Program-made: the position numbers and the translations under genes
In this document: positions 10,894 through 23,231 of the stretch, one piece after another
How the letters are laid out: each line of letters starts with the position of its first letter
How positions within the stretch are numbered: the stretch's first letter is position 1
Assembly (NCBI GenBank): GCA_026075535.2
Contig: AP026542.1
Span: 6,324,001 to 6,388,000, forward strand
Source of the DNA: Tricholoma matsutake
Lineage: Eukaryota; Basidiomycota; Agaricomycetes; Agaricales; Tricholomataceae
Reading direction: 5' to 3'
Length of the DNA stretch: 64,000 nt
Notes under the pieces: generated by a model
What the model was told of the DNA's origin: nothing
Seen by the model: the letters and a program-made list of their open reading frames with translations, nothing else
Databases searched by the model: none

Positions 10894-13233
10894 TCTTATC
10901 GCACCCTCGCTTCCCAAACCTTGAGTGCCTCCATTTCCAACATTTCTGACCTTGGCTGCCATAAATCCGCTTCCGGTCCATATCCTCTCCATCGGACAAG
11001 GTACTGCTTTCCGTGCCCTCCTGGCCTTTCATCCAAGATGCTCTCCACAAAATACTCTGTCATTCCCTCTGGCATTATGATAGGCCCTGGTCTTTTCATT
11101 CGTCTTCTTGGGAAAAGTTTGTTGTCATTCTCGACATGTTGTTTGAGTTGGGACACATGGAAAGTAGTGAATCGAGATGTCGGTGGGGGTAAGTCCAGTC
11201 TGTACGTCAACATCTGCGGGAACGCTTCTAACACCTCATACGGCCCATCCCATCTCGGCATGAATTTGGCCATCCCGCTACACTTCTGCATGTACTCTTG
11301 TCTTCAATGTGCTGTCTTCATCATTACCTTCTCTCCCACTGTGAATTCCATGTCATTTCCCTGGTCCTTATTTGCGTGGTGAGCCTGTGAGATTTTCGCT
11401 GCCAGCAGGCAATATCGACTTCCTCGTTTATTCTCTCAATCAGTTCTCTCGCGCATCTTTCCTCGTCCTCTTCCTGCCATTCTTCCTCCTCCGAGGTCAC
11501 TACCAATGGTAGTAATATTTGTGGAGACCATCCGGTCTTAAGCACGAATGGGGAGACTTGTGTGGATGCGTTTACCATGTTCATGATGTCGAAACAAACT
11601 TTTCGCAAGGCTTTCGCCCACCCACTTTGATTTCTCTCAACATGGTATCTTAGGCACTGCACCACCATTTTGTTCAACCTCTCTGAGGACCCGTCCATTT
11701 CCGGGTGATATGCACTTGACATCTTGTGCTTGACTCCAGCCAATTTCATCAACACCTTCCAAAACTTTGATATGAACAATTTGTCGTAATCACCTCCACT
11801 GGGCAACCATTTTCGCAGTACCAGATGTCAAAAAATAGCTTTGCGAACTCCTTGGCGGTCATGTCCATCTTGCAAGGCACAATTTGGATGTCTGCTCCCA
11901 ACCTATCTGTCATGGTAACAATTGCGTCAAAACCATCGTCGACGGGGAGAGGTCCTATGAAATTGATTGCCACAGAATTGAATCACTTATTGGGGATAGG
12001 CAGGGGATGTAGGGGTCCCGGCACTCTACCTGTAGCTGACTTGTTGCATTGGCATGCACCACAGCCTGGGATGTATGCTGTCATGAGGTCTCTTCTCATG
12101 TTTGGCCAATAGAAGTCATGTTTGAGTGTCATATATGATTTATCACCTCTGAAGTGGCCTAGATGATCGTGTGCAAGTCAAAATAACTGTTCTCATATGT
12201 CTTTGTACTTTGGGATGATTATCCAGTTTCCCACAAACAGTAGACCATTTTTCAACACAAAACCCATCTTCAAGTCCGTCACCTTTTGTTTCAAGTCTTT
12301 TAAGATACCTGTGCACCAGCTATCTTTGTTGTATCCTTTCCTTATTCTTCCGAATAATTTCAGGCTGGACTCAATATCGAAAACTGCATTGACCGCTGTC
12401 ACGTGCTCAACCTCTTCTGCCAGCCTCAAGAGCATGTCTGCAACTGTATTGTCTTCACCCTTGATGTAGGTAATCAAATATTCGTATTGTGACAGGTACT
12501 CCATCCAGCGTACTTGATGAAGTGACAAATCTCTTTGTCCATCAAAATTCTCGATAGTTTTGTGATCCATGTAAATGTTGATGTGAGTACCCAATAAGTC
12601 TACTCTCCACTTTGCTAATGCCCACATAATGCTCAGCATTTCTTGCTCATGCACTGGGTAATGCAACTCTGGGCCCTTTAACTGCCTGCTTTCAAAAGCA
12701 ACTGGTCTTGCGCTCTCCCAGTCTTTTCCGAAAGCGAGTACTGCGCCCATTCTCTTTTTACTCGCATCGCACATTACAAAAATCTTGTTCTTGCCCAGCG
12801 TGTGGTGATCAATCTTTGTTAAGCAATCTTGGCTAAGCACCAATCCTTTGATTGATTCGAACACATGCTGATGCTCCTCGGTCCATAGAGGAAAAATTTG
12901 TTACACTCTTTCTTCATCAATGGAGTGAGCACTGCCATGTGCTCCGCTAGCGCTGGCAAGAAGGTGCTTATATATCTCACGAGGCCTAAGAATTGCCGCA
13001 CTTGTTTAGTGGACCGCGGCGCCTGCCAATCCAATATTTGTTTTATTTTCTCTCCATCTGCCTCAATCCCATCTGCCGAGATGTGATGTCCGAGAAAATC
13101 GATTTCCATCATGAACAGCGCTGATTTCTTTGTGGAACAGAAAAGTTGTGCCTTGTGTAGTGCCTCTAATACCGCTGCAATGTTCGTCTTATGTTCGGCC
13201 AGGCTTGAAGACCAAATAATAATGTCATCTAAG
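10894..13233 (-). pseudogene. element 2 pol, 3' part: RT end, RNase H, integrase, chromodomain
   Basis: Continues the frame cut at 19261. It starts with DDIIIWSSSLAEHK, the residues after the RT catalytic Tyr-Leu. It runs through the RT thumb, RNase H (DASKKRMGAVL, about 12760), integrase finger and core (INFIGP about 11960, STAYHPE-type motif about 11700) and a chromodomain (about 11060-10920, YFVESILDE...LWQPRSE) to TAA. It is interrupted by TGA near 12191, 12179 and 11985 and by a frameshift near 11770. Element 3 has the same layout, which confirms the family. Confidence 0.85.
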
Positions 13234-13656
13234 TATAAGGGCAACCTCAGCCTCTAGCAAAGGGAAATCCAAAGTTAAAATTATGCTACATAATACAGGG
13301 ATTGGGGGTGCACCTAGCAAAGGGAAATCCGAAGAGAAAACTCTAAAGATCCCTTTGCCAGTGCCCAGTATATGTGAAAACTGCAAAAATCAAATAATAA
13401 CTAAAAATAGAAAAGGCGGAGATAGGATGATCAAGGCCACCGCATGACATAATACCAAGGGGTAGATGTTGGAAGGGTACTCTGTCTCTAAATATAAAAC
13501 TGTCAACATGCACAAATGTGATAGAAAGGGAAATTAGTAATAAAATAAGGGAAAAATCATAGAAAATGAAGAATAGAAGGAGATGAGGCGAGAAAAAATA
13601 TAGGACAAACGTAAAAAATAGGAGAAACACGTGGGACACCCTCTAGTCCCCTTACA
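13234..13656 (-). repeat. 3' LTR of element 4
   Basis: A 423-bp LTR. On the minus strand it begins TGTAAGGGGACT and ends GCCCTTATA, so it is TG..TA and not TG..CA. The polypurine tract AGAGGGGGGGTGATG adjoins it at 13657-13672. Confidence 0.92.
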
Positions 13657-13669
13657 TCACCCCCCCTCT

Positions 13670-16600
13670 AAGATGCATCGCCCCGATGCATTCGAAATCA
13701 CATATGACCAAAGTCACTGACTTGAATGCGACATGGTGCAGCAGTGTGCCATTGGTGGAACTCCTTGACCAACCGAGGGGCGTTCACATCGGACTCCTCG
13801 ACCCATGAGTTCTCCTCATACCCATAACCCTTCCAGTGTACCAAATACTGGAGCTTCCCTCGACGTGACCGGCTGTCCAAGATTGACTCGACTTCATACT
13901 GGGGTTCTCCCTCCACGACTGTAGGTGGCAGTGGTGGTCATGAACAGCGTCCTGGAAAAGGATCTGAGGGAGCTGGAAGGAGTTTCACGACGTGGAAGAC
14001 TGGGTGAAGTCTAGACATGGAGGCTGGGAGGCGTAGACAATAGGCATGCATTCCAATGCACTTGACAATGGGGAAAGGTCCCAGGAAGCGATGGGAGAGT
14101 TTTTTGGACGGACGGGTAGTGGAGATGTCACTGGAGTCAAGATAAACTCGATCACCAACCTTGTACTGCAGCATTGGAGAGTGGCGTTGATTGTAGAAAT
14201 GTGCCATGTCGTCCTTTGCCTTCACTTCCTCCAAACTGTCCCTCATGTGTTCCATGAACTCATTCACTGTCTCAATATGTGAGGGGGCTTGGTGAGGTTC
14301 AAATCCCATGTGTGGATGCTGTCCAGTGTCCAAGAAGAAGGGGGTTTGTTGAGTGGAAGCATGGACATGATTGTTGTATCCGAACTTGGCCAGGGGAAGG
14401 AGATCGTCCCAATCGTCCTGGCGTTCATTGACAAAGACACAGATGTACTGCTCCAACTCCTGGTTGACTCGTTCGGTCTGGCCATCAGTTTGTGGGTGAT
14501 AAGCGGTTGAAGCGAGGAGTTTGATACCCAGAAGTCGGTACAGCTCACGAGTGAACTCTGCTATGAACTGAGGGCCACAGTCGGAAAGGAAGGCGCCAGG
14601 GAGTCCATGTAATTTCCAGACATGGTGAAGATAGAGGTGGGCGGCACCCAGGGCACTGACAGTGGTGTGAGTGGGAATGAAGTGAGCGCGTTTCCCTGCA
14701 GAATCAACTGTGCACATCACCACATCAAACCCATTCAACTCTGGCAACTCCACCACAAAGTCGACACTGACAACATCCCAACGACTTTCTGGGACAGGGA
14801 GAGGGTGTAGCTCACCAATGGGTTTGCGACGAGGAATCTTGGTGTGTAAGCAAAGGTCACAAATACGACAATACTGACCAATGAGCCATGACATCTGTGG
14901 CCACCAATAATTCTGTGAGGTGAGCTCCAAGGTCTTCCAGCATCCAGGGTGACCAGCAATCCATGAGTTGTGGTGTTGGGATATGATACGTCGATGAAGG
15001 TCTGGGTCGTTGGGTACGTAGATGCAATCCCAGAAATACAACAAGTCCTCCTTTTCAGCCCACTCTGCCGCACATAAGGAGAGAGTAGATCCCTTCCTCA
15101 GTTCCTTAACAGCTCAGGCCATGACATCCTCATATAAACCACTACGGTTCGTGCGATGGATGTCACATAGGATGTCCCGCTCCTTGCCCTGGGGTGCGAT
15201 ACCTTCCAATGCCCAGATTGTAAACAGGTTTGGCTGCAACAACACAATGTCTTGATTGTTGTCACCACCATCCCCATGATCCGCACGTTGTGAGAGGGCA
15301 TTGGTCTTCCCCATGCTGCAACCTGGACGGTGGTGCAAGGAGAAGTTGAACCTGGATAGATACAGGGACCAACGAGCTTGACGACGGTTCAATTTCTTGG
15401 CTGTCATAAAGTACTCGAGATTCTTGTGATCCGTCCAAATTTCCACCTTGTGTAGGGCACCCTCGAGGAAGTGTTGCCACTCCTCAAGCGCACGCATTAT
15501 CACCAACATCTCCTTGTCATGGATCTCATAGTTTCGTTCCACAGCACTAAGGCTTTTGGAGTAGAATGCAACAGGATGCCACTTCTGGTCCTCCAGAGAC
15601 TGCTGAGACAACACGGTGCCCGTTGCAAAGTCAGAACTGTTGGCTTCTACACGAAAAGGGCGCGAATCGTCAGCAAAGGTAAGGATGGGAGCGGAAGTGA
15701 CCATCTCTTTAAGCTTTTCGAATGCCTCCTGCTGTGCATTGTCCCACCGCCATGCCTCCTTGCCAGTCAAGTCAAACAGTGGTCATGCGTGATGTGAGAA
15801 ATCCTTGATAAAACGCTGGTAGAAATTGATGAAGCCTAAAAAGGACTGCACCTCTTTCTTGTTCGTGGGCGTTGGCCATGCTGTGACCCCATTCACCTTG
15901 ACCAGATCCATCTCTACCTGGCCCTCCAAGATAATCAGGCCGAGGTACTCGATCTTGGTCTTCTCAAACTCGCACTTGTCCTGGTGAAGGTAGAGTTTGT
16001 ACTGTCGAAGTCGGTCCAAGACGAGGCATGTAATGCAACGATGCTCTTCCACTGTGCAAGTGAAGATGAGGATATCATCAAGGTAGATACAGACGATGCC
16101 CTTGAAGATGAGGTCATGGAAGATGTCATTCATCATGGTCTGGAAGGTGGCAGGACTATTAGTAAGGCCAAAGAACATGACGAGCGGTTCAAAAAGACCA
16201 TGGTTGTTACGAAAGGCTGCCTTCCACTCATCTCCCTCCTTTATCCTCACATTATTGTAACCCCAACAGACGTTGAGTTTGGTGAAGTATCGCGCTCCAT
16301 GGAGTTGGTTCACAAGTTCAGAGATGAGAGGTAGCGGGTAGCAATTTTTGACCGTGATGTCGTTGAGCCTTCTATAGTCTTGAACTGGACGAAGTGAGCC
16401 ATCCTTCTTCTTGACAAATAAAAAGGGAGAGGCCATGGGTGATTTGGATGGTCGAATACGTCCAGAGGTTAGGTGTTCATCGATGAATTGGTCAAGCTGT
16501 TGCTGTTCCTTGGGAGAAAGAGGATAGACCTTGCAGGAGGAAGGGGTTGCACCGGGGATGAGTTCGATGGCGTGATCCCACGGCTTGCGTGCAGGGAGAG

Positions 16601-17600
16601 AATCGAATGATTCCTTGGAGAACACGTCCTCAAACTCATGAAGATGAGGGAGTAAGGAGTCAGTAGAGGATTTAGCAGTATTGTTTTTGTGGAAGGCCTC
16701 GGCAAGGCACTGGGATATGTTCGATGTAGCACACACCTCATGCGATGGATGAATCACAGTGTAGAAAATCCGATCCCCTTCCTCAACTTCCTCTGCTTCC
16801 TCCTCCTCATCATCTGAGTCTGGTATCAGATCAGGAACCCCCTCCAACTCCACATCAGGCAGAGGTAGGGATCCAGCACGACACTTCTGAGTGCGTCATA
16901 CCGAGGCCCTTTGTCTGCGGTGCTCTTGTCTGGCTTCCGTGAAACAGGTGCGACAGCTGGATGCACATCGGCTCATGGTGACCTCCCCAGTACGCCAGTT
17001 AACATCTGGGTTATGGTCTCGAAGCCACGGATAGCCCAAAATCACCTTCTGCTTCCCTAACTGAGTGATAGCAAAAAGTGTATGCTCACTATGATCTTTG
17101 TAATGGAGGACCAGGTCCACAACCTCTCGGATGGCACCAGCTTCATTTGGGGATCCATCCACACTATAAACAGGTATCGGACGCGAGAGCGAGTGAGTAT
17201 TCAGGCGATGTTGTCATGCGAGGTCAGTGTCAATGAAGAGACCAGTAGCACCAGAGTCTGGGAGCGCAGAGACACCAAGTATCTGTCCAGTGTCGGTAGT
17301 CTGTAGTTCGATCGCCAGGTTCAAGGAGTGTGCAGAGGGAGTGGATGCAACAATATATTTGCATGGTAGTTTGCGCTCCCATGATTTAATTTTGGGGCGT
17401 GAGGTAGAGGTAGAGAGAGGAGGGGCAGGTACGTCTTCACCCAACTTCGAAGGTTCAGAGAGGGGAATAGTCATGAAATCAGATTCATTCTCCAGGGATT
17501 CAACTGACAAAACTTCAATGTGGTTATGGACAGGCAATGAGGGCGTATGATTCACTCGCTGCGAATAGAAAAATCCTGCTCCTCTACACCCTCTAATTTG
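13670..17600 (-). pseudogene. element 4 pol: protease, RT, RNase H, integrase, chromodomain
   Basis: One frame throughout, +1 relative to gag. Protease has PDSGATG (about 17260). RT has YLDDILIF (about 16087). RNase H follows near 15700-15300. The integrase has an HHCC finger (about 14985-14870) and core (SVDF about 14760; SDCGPQF about 14580, where Arg is usual; ERVNQELEQ about 14465). The chromodomain lies at about 13890-13730 (YEVESILDS...KGYGYEENSW). TGA codons fall near 17212, 16894, 15781, 15112, 13936 and 13696. At 15781 and 15112 element 6 has CAA (Gln), so CGA is the likely ancestor of both. Upstream the frame is open back into the end of gag. Confidence 0.9.
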
Positions 17601-17635
17601 ACCTCCTCTGTGACCTGACCCTTTGCTTCCTCGAC

Positions 17636-18702
17636 ATCTACAAGCGGCAACAGGTCCTGGAGGAGTTCATCTCGCCCCTCAGGGTGAGCATGCGGATATC
17701 CTGACGATGGGGGCATGCTCCAGCCATATGTCCAGTTTCCCCACAGTGGTAGCAGAGGTTTAACCTGCGTGCGTGGCTACGGGCTGCATCGACATCCATT
17801 GGTACCAGAACATTGACGGCTGGTGCAGGAGTTTGATGGACAGGAATAGGGTTGCATTGGGGAAGGGTTCGATTGAAGATGTGGGATGTAGGAGTGGTAG
17901 TTGGAGCCCAGAATGCAGCATTGAACGCCGCATTTGTGAGTCGGTTCTCATCACAGAGGGAAGCAGCTTCATACCAAGCATAGATATCATCGTCCGCTGG
18001 ACATCCTTCCAACATCTGGGCAATCTGGTCCTGAATCTCCCGGTTGAGGCCTCGTTGGAACTTCACCACCACTGGTAGCCCACCCCCATATCCTGCCATG
18101 TCCACCAAGTCCTTAAACTCATCAATATAATTGTCCATGGATCGACGTGCCTGGTGGTATGAGGATGACTCAAGTCGTGTCACTGCTCAGTGGCACTCAT
18201 TGAGGGGACAAAAGTGGCATACAAACTCTGCTCGAAAGTCACCCCAAGTGGAGAAAGGTAGGGAACCAAGTTCTTTGGTTTGTCGCAGAATACGGTCCAC
18301 GTAGAGATAGGCACGCTCAGATTTCATGTATGTGAAGGCCCAATAAATTTTTGCAGCTTCGTTGACGAATTGATGCGACTGGAGACTGATATACAACTCA
18401 CAGGAGTTAAGGAATGCATGTCCCTGCACACGCACACCATTAAATTCGGCGGGGGGGGATGGTTTGATCTGGGCGCGCTCCTTGGGTGCGTTTGGTGACG
18501 CGTCGTTGTTGGGCATGCTTGGAGTCGTAATGGGGGAAATATTAGTCGTGGAGCTGGTCTGAAGTGTTCTGACAAAGTTTTCGATCGTAGATTTAAGCAA
18601 ATCAATTTGCGCGTGTATTCCGGTAACGTCGCTTTCAAGCGCATCGAGGCGCTCTGATGCGTCCATAGCGCTAGGGGGTGCGTTTGGCGAAAATGGTGGC
18701 AT
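17636..18702 (-). pseudogene. element 4 gag with CCHC knuckle
   Basis: A frame from ATG 18702 to TAG near 17636, broken once by TGA near 18185. The N-terminal half has a coiled-coil-like start (DASERLDALESDVTGIHAQI). The centre holds a retrotrans_gag-type region (YWAFTYMKSERAYLYVDRIL). The C-terminal part has a canonical zinc knuckle (CYHCGETGHMAGAC, about 17750). The pol frame overlaps its 3' end in the +1 phase. Confidence 0.85.
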
Positions 18703-18820
18703 AATAAAGGCGAGACTATCTGGAATGGTGTGTAGGGACTCTGTGGAGCTTTGGGAAGCATTGTCCAGTCCGTACCTGCCTATCTTGGGCAGTGCGTTCG
18801 TGATTTTCGGGCCTTAGGGG

Positions 18821-18830
18821 AGAGTTTTCT
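18821..18830 (-). other. predicted self-primed primer-binding site of element 4
   Basis: On the minus strand AGAAAACTCT lies 2 bp inside the 5' LTR boundary. It is the exact complement of LTR bases read as AGAGTTTTCT (18943-18934). That LTR copy starts 28 bp downstream of a TATA-like TATAC (18971). The geometry is the same as in element 1. Confidence 0.5.
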
Positions 18831-18832
18831 AC

Positions 18833-19255
18833 TATAAGGGCAACCTCAGCCTCTAGCAAAGGGAAATCCGAAGTTAAAATTATGCTACATAATACAGGGA
18901 TTGGGGGCGCACCTAGCAAAGGGAAATCCGAAGAGAAAACTCTAAAGATCCCTTTGCCAGTGCCCAGTATATGTGAAAACTGCAAAAATCAAATAATAAC
19001 TAAAAATAGAAAAGGCGGAGATAGGCTGATCAAGGCCGCCGCATGATGTAATACCAAGGGGTAGATGTCGGAAGGGTACTCTGTCTCTAAATATAAAACT
19101 GTCAACATGCACAAATGTGATAGAAAGGGAAATTAGTAATAAAATAAGGGGAAAATCATAGAAAATGAAGAATAGAAGGAAACGAGGCGAGAAAAAATAT
19201 AGGACAAACGTAAAAAATAGGAGAAACACGTGGGACACCCTCTAGTCCCCTTACA
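18833..19255 (-). repeat. 5' LTR of element 4
   Basis: A 423-bp partner of 13234-13656. About 11 differences are visible, and most are CG against TG or CA (for example GACATA against GATGTA). Confidence 0.92.
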
Positions 19256-19260
19256 CTAAG

Positions 19261-20420
19261 TAGACATGGCATATTCTCCCAATTAGTTCGCTTAACGCTA
19301 ATGTTACGCATTGTTGGTGCGTCACAGGCAAATTTCTCAAACCCATGGGCATGACGACCCATTCCCATAGGCTGAATGGTGTGAGTGTCACAGTATATTT
19401 GACGTGGTCCAGGTGTACTAACATTTGGAAAAAGGAATTTGTCATGTCAATTTTCCCCCATATTTTTCCCTTTGCGCAGTCTGCTAATATGTCGTCGATT
19501 CGTGGAAGGAGATAATTATCAGGGATTGTAATCTTGTTCAGTTTTCTATAATCATTTACCCATCTCAGGAGTACAGTGCTGTCCGCCTTAGGAATGATGA
19601 AAGACGGTGATGCATATGGCGAGGATGATGGCCTAATCCTTCCCGCCTTAGAGTGTTGTTCTATCAATGTCTTCCATCTGTCCCTATATTTTCTTGGACA
19701 GGAATACGCGTGACCTACAGAGATTGGTGTCCCGGCTTTAACTTCGATGTGGTGATATACATTGGTTGGCAAGTCTCTTGCATGTGGGATATCAGCCGGG
19801 AAATGGTCTGCGAAATGTGTTTTATACGTCGTGTCTAATTTCTCCAAGATGCTCAGTGTTGCAAGATCTTTAATCCTTCTTCTGATCGCCGCAATCACAC
19901 ATGGCAGCTTTGTACTGTATGCTTCAAAATCAAATCATTTTGGATTTTCTGCAAAGAGGCATTGTAGTTCTTCCAGTACAATCACTCGGTCCACCTGCAC
20001 CTGTGACAGTCTGCACTTAACAGCCTTAGCTGTCGCCTTCCTTAGCTCTTGCACTGATAGCTGAGGTATTTTATGTTCAACCTCTGGTGGGTGTAAAAGG
20101 TTGTAGCTTGATTATTTTGCTATAGCTGTCCTGAGCTCTGCATCAACCACAATTTTGTTCTGTGTCAGGAAATTCAGACCGAGAATAAGATTGGTGTGAA
20201 GGTTCGGACAAATGATTGCATTAACAACGCATGATTTCCATAATGCATCCAGTGATTGCAGGTGTAATTTACAATATTCTGATAATGAAGACCCTGATTT
20301 CTGTCCATTTATAAAGGCACCGGTCACTTCAAAAGGCTTGAATAATTTGCATTGCGCGAGTCCCAGGATCTCCACCATTTCAGATGAAATCAGCACTGGA
20401 GGAGAACCATGATCAATTAG
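19261..20420 (-). pseudogene. element 2 pol, 5' part: protease and first half of RT
   Basis: It begins at a protease with ALIDHGSPPVLIS, that is Asp-His-Gly where Asp-Ser/Thr-Gly is usual. A TGA codon sits four codons before the catalytic Asp, and element 3 has the identical TGA. The RT fingers and palm follow (GRIRPSSSPYASPSFI about 19640; WVNDYRKLNKITIPDNYLLPRIDD about 19560-19490) and end at GRICHVYL, where element 4 cuts the YLDD box. Confidence 0.85.
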
Positions 20421-20423
20421 CGC

Positions 20424-21772
20424 TCAAATCAGTGTGGGAGCACACGTCAATGGTGCATCAATACAACAGTCCCACCACAAATGATGGGGCAAGGAGAAAA
20501 ATTCGGCCACGTACTCTGACGCTTTGCCCTCGGACATCTCAAAGGTATCATCGTCCTTGGTCTCAAACATGCCCACCACTACTGTAGCTCCAATCATGTC
20601 GAAAGCCACCTTGGCTTTGAGAGCCTCTGCCAAGGTGACATTCTTGCATGCCTCTGCCATAGGTCTTCCTTTGTTTCCCAGAGGGCAATCTCCTGCGACA
20701 TGGCCTGCATAGAACAATCTGCAATAGAAGCAGCCATGGTGAGCTTTCAGAAGATCATGCTTGGGCTGAGTGAGCTTAGCCGTGCTTGGATTGTATTAGT
20801 CATGTTTGCGAGCACCCATTGTGTAGATCCTCCCGCTCCTGGGGCACTGCTGCTGCTGGCACTGGTACCTGGTGCCCTCACAGACTTCGCATTCATGCGC
20901 CCAGCGGCTTGGGCAATCTTGAGCCACTCGTCGCACTTGCTCTGATTCTCAACATCTAGCAGATGCACCCGCTGTATCCAAGCTTTGAGTTCTGCGATGT
21001 TGTCAAGGGTGCCGTGGGTGTTGTTTGAGTTGTATGATCCCTTAAGCGTAGGGGATATTCGTGGAGCAAAGTGAGCTCAAAGCTTATCTTCTTCAATGTG
21101 GTAGTCAAACCCGGCGATTCCTAGCTCCGAGTTCGCCTCACGCACGGTCTCCATCCAAGAGAGGAAAGGCTGATTGCCTTGTGTCGAGATCTGTGTCACC
21201 ACCAAGTTGTCCTGCCAATTCCTCAGTAAGAACTTCTTCTTGAATTCTAACATAAACACTGGGAACGTGAGGAGGAGAAGATGGTCATGGTGTGTATTGA
21301 CCCAAGACTGTACGGAGGAGCCTTCAAAATTGTAGATGATATTAACGACGCACTCATCTTCAGCAATCTTCTTGTTTTGAAAAAAGTGTCTACAGGCATT
21401 TTCGAAGATTTGTATGGCAGCAATTGTGATGCATCCTGCCAACAAAACAGGGGCGTGGTTTCCTTTCCTGCCGCTAAAAATGGCTGGCACGTACAGAGTG
21501 TTGTCCATTGCAGGTCTTGTGTCTGAGTCTGAGTCCAAGGAGTCAAGTGGCAGGGTCGAGGTGATATTCTGGTGCTGGGCAAGAATTGGTGGGAGTGAGA
21601 AAGGTGTTGATGGGGCAGTTGGAGAACTGGGTGGTGTTGTGAGAGGACTTGAGACAGGTGTTTCTGGTTGTTCACGTGCCCTGCTATGGGTGGTGAAAGG
21701 GATATGGGTGGAGGGTTTTCGAGACAGGTTGTGATACAAGGGTTGGGCTGGGGTCCTCTTATCGCGCAGCAA
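20424..21772 (-). pseudogene. element 2 gag
   Basis: A Gag-like region that matches element 3 gag by eye. It has a Ser/Pro/Thr-rich N-terminus, a capsid-like segment (NIIYNFEGSSVQSWVNTHHD about 21350), HLLDVENQ (about 20965) and a zinc knuckle of form CX2CX6HX4C (CFYCRLFYAGHVAGDC, about 20710). The last part is in another frame from the first, with shifts near 21060 and 20750, so this copy is broken. The start at 21772 is uncertain. Confidence 0.75.
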
Positions 21773-22274
21773 AAACAGAGTTTATATCTAGGGGGTTGTG
21801 ACTGTATGTGCACTCTGTGGTGACACAATTAATCGATGATGTGGTCTATCCAGTATTGGTGAGGGAAGACTCGATCTGTCTAGTTTGATCCCATCAAATG
21901 AAGGCAGGAAGCAGCAGAAATTCCAAAAATGGGAATACCTGTCAGTGCCATTCACAGCCACCTGCCACACCCAAGGATACTCACAGATATGGCTGTAGAC
22001 CTCAGCTGGAATAAATCTAATTTCATTTGGAAAGGTCTAAAGTCAACTTTTCATAGATGTACTTAATATATTAATAAAAGGGATGGGGCCCCTCGGGGAA
22101 TAATGGCAAGACCAGGGACACCTGGGACAAATGTAGTCTGTGGAGGCCCCAATGAGGGATGACCCAGCTGAGGTTGAACTACGAGTTCTGAAACTTGAAA
22201 CTGTGACATAACGGGACAATGCCAGTGATGGCAATGACGTGCCACAACACAAGTTTCTTGCATCTTGTGCGAGG
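21773..22274 (-). other. element 2 leader, gag-proximal part
   Basis: No gene seen. By position this is the untranslated leader between gag and the 5' LTR. It continues at 35501-36185 on the far side of element 3. The whole leader would be about 1.2 kb, long for the family, so other old insertions may be hidden in it. Confidence 0.5.
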
Positions 22275-22279
22275 GAGGT

Positions 22280-22499
22280 TGTAAGAGATCTGGTTCTCTT
22301 ACAATGAACTTCCTGCATTCGGCGCAACCATCAATATTCCGATCACACACAAACATGGTCACATGTCCAAACATGCGTAGATCACATGTACAGTTCACTA
22401 TACATGAACCATTTGTAATAGTAGACTACCTTTTCTTGAATAGATACCACCTTTATCACACTTCGGTCCCTGAGTGTTGGGAGTACAGACTCCCTTCCA
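22280..22499 (+). repeat. 5' LTR of element 3
   Basis: A 220-bp LTR, TGTAAGAGAT...CCCTTCCA. The first 24 bases form a hairpin (TGTAAGAGA/TCTCTTACA). The base run after the LTR is CTTTTTTTGTG, not TGG. I could not pair it with a tRNA end or with the LTR, so priming in this family is unknown. Confidence 0.92.
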
Positions 22500-22727
22500 C
22501 TTTTTTTGTGTCGAAAGTGATTCTAATTTGCGATACCAACCTTGCCTGATACAGAGATACCCTGGCCTCACCCTGTGAACTTTTGTTATCTACCGGATCA
22601 TTCCCCCTCTTGCTTCCATAGCTTCTTGCAGGTCTTTCTTACTTCCAGTGCTTCTGGCAGATCTGCTTACTTCCATATCTTCTCGCAAATCTGCTGTCAC
22701 ACCATGCAAACACCGAAACCCACAGAG

Positions 22728-23074
22728 TAGTGTTGCCACGGCTTGAGCCACATTTTTTGCTATCTTGGGAAATAAATTACGTAAAATCACTAAAATATTT
22801 GAGGAGCTAGATCCCATCAAAAGCTGAGGGGTCTCCTGCCAACTCTAAGCGATCAGAGAAGTGGTTCCTGAGATATTCCGGTGGCTTTGAAATGGCTCAA
22901 GCCAAGCTGTTTCAAAGCCACCGGAATATCTCAGGAACCACTTCTCCGATCGCTTAGAGTTGGCAGGAGACCCCTCGGCTTTTGATGGGATCTAGCTCCT
23001 CAAATATTTTAGTGATTTTACGTAATTTATTTCCCAAGATGGCAAAAAACGCGGCTCGAGCCATGGCAACACTA
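22728..23074. mobile_element. hAT-type fold-back MITE, copy 2, in the leader of element 3
   Basis: A 347-bp palindromic element with TAGTGTTGCC/GGCAACACTA ends and a perfect 8-bp target duplication CCACAGAG (22720-22727 and 23075-23082). The outer arms match copy 1. The centre has an extra inverted unit (GATATTCCGGTGGCTTTGAAA and its complement) that copy 1 has mostly lost. An 8-bp duplication and YARNG ends are hAT features. Confidence 0.85.
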
Positions 23075-23231
23075 CCACAGAGACACCGAGGACACGACAC
23101 ATAAAACACTTCACCTACTACAGCATCAACAAACAACAACCCATATAGTCACTATTCTTATAAGATAACACTTGTCAAAGGTTACCATCGATAAACCAGC
23201 CCTCTTGACAACTGACAATCTGTCTCGAACC

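Larger units (their letters stand above)
13234..19255 (-). mobile_element. element 4: Gypsy chromovirus inserted in the RT of element 2
   Basis: A 6.0-kb element with two 423-bp LTRs and a perfect 5-bp target duplication CTAAG (13229-13233 and 19256-19260). On the minus strand the order is LTR, self-primer-type PBS, gag, protease, RT, RNase H, integrase, chromodomain, polypurine tract, LTR. The insertion lies exactly in the codons for the YLDD box of element 2. It is decayed by TGA codons, but its own RT box (YLDD) and most of pol are readable. It is the same family as element 6 at the right edge of the window. Confidence 0.94.
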
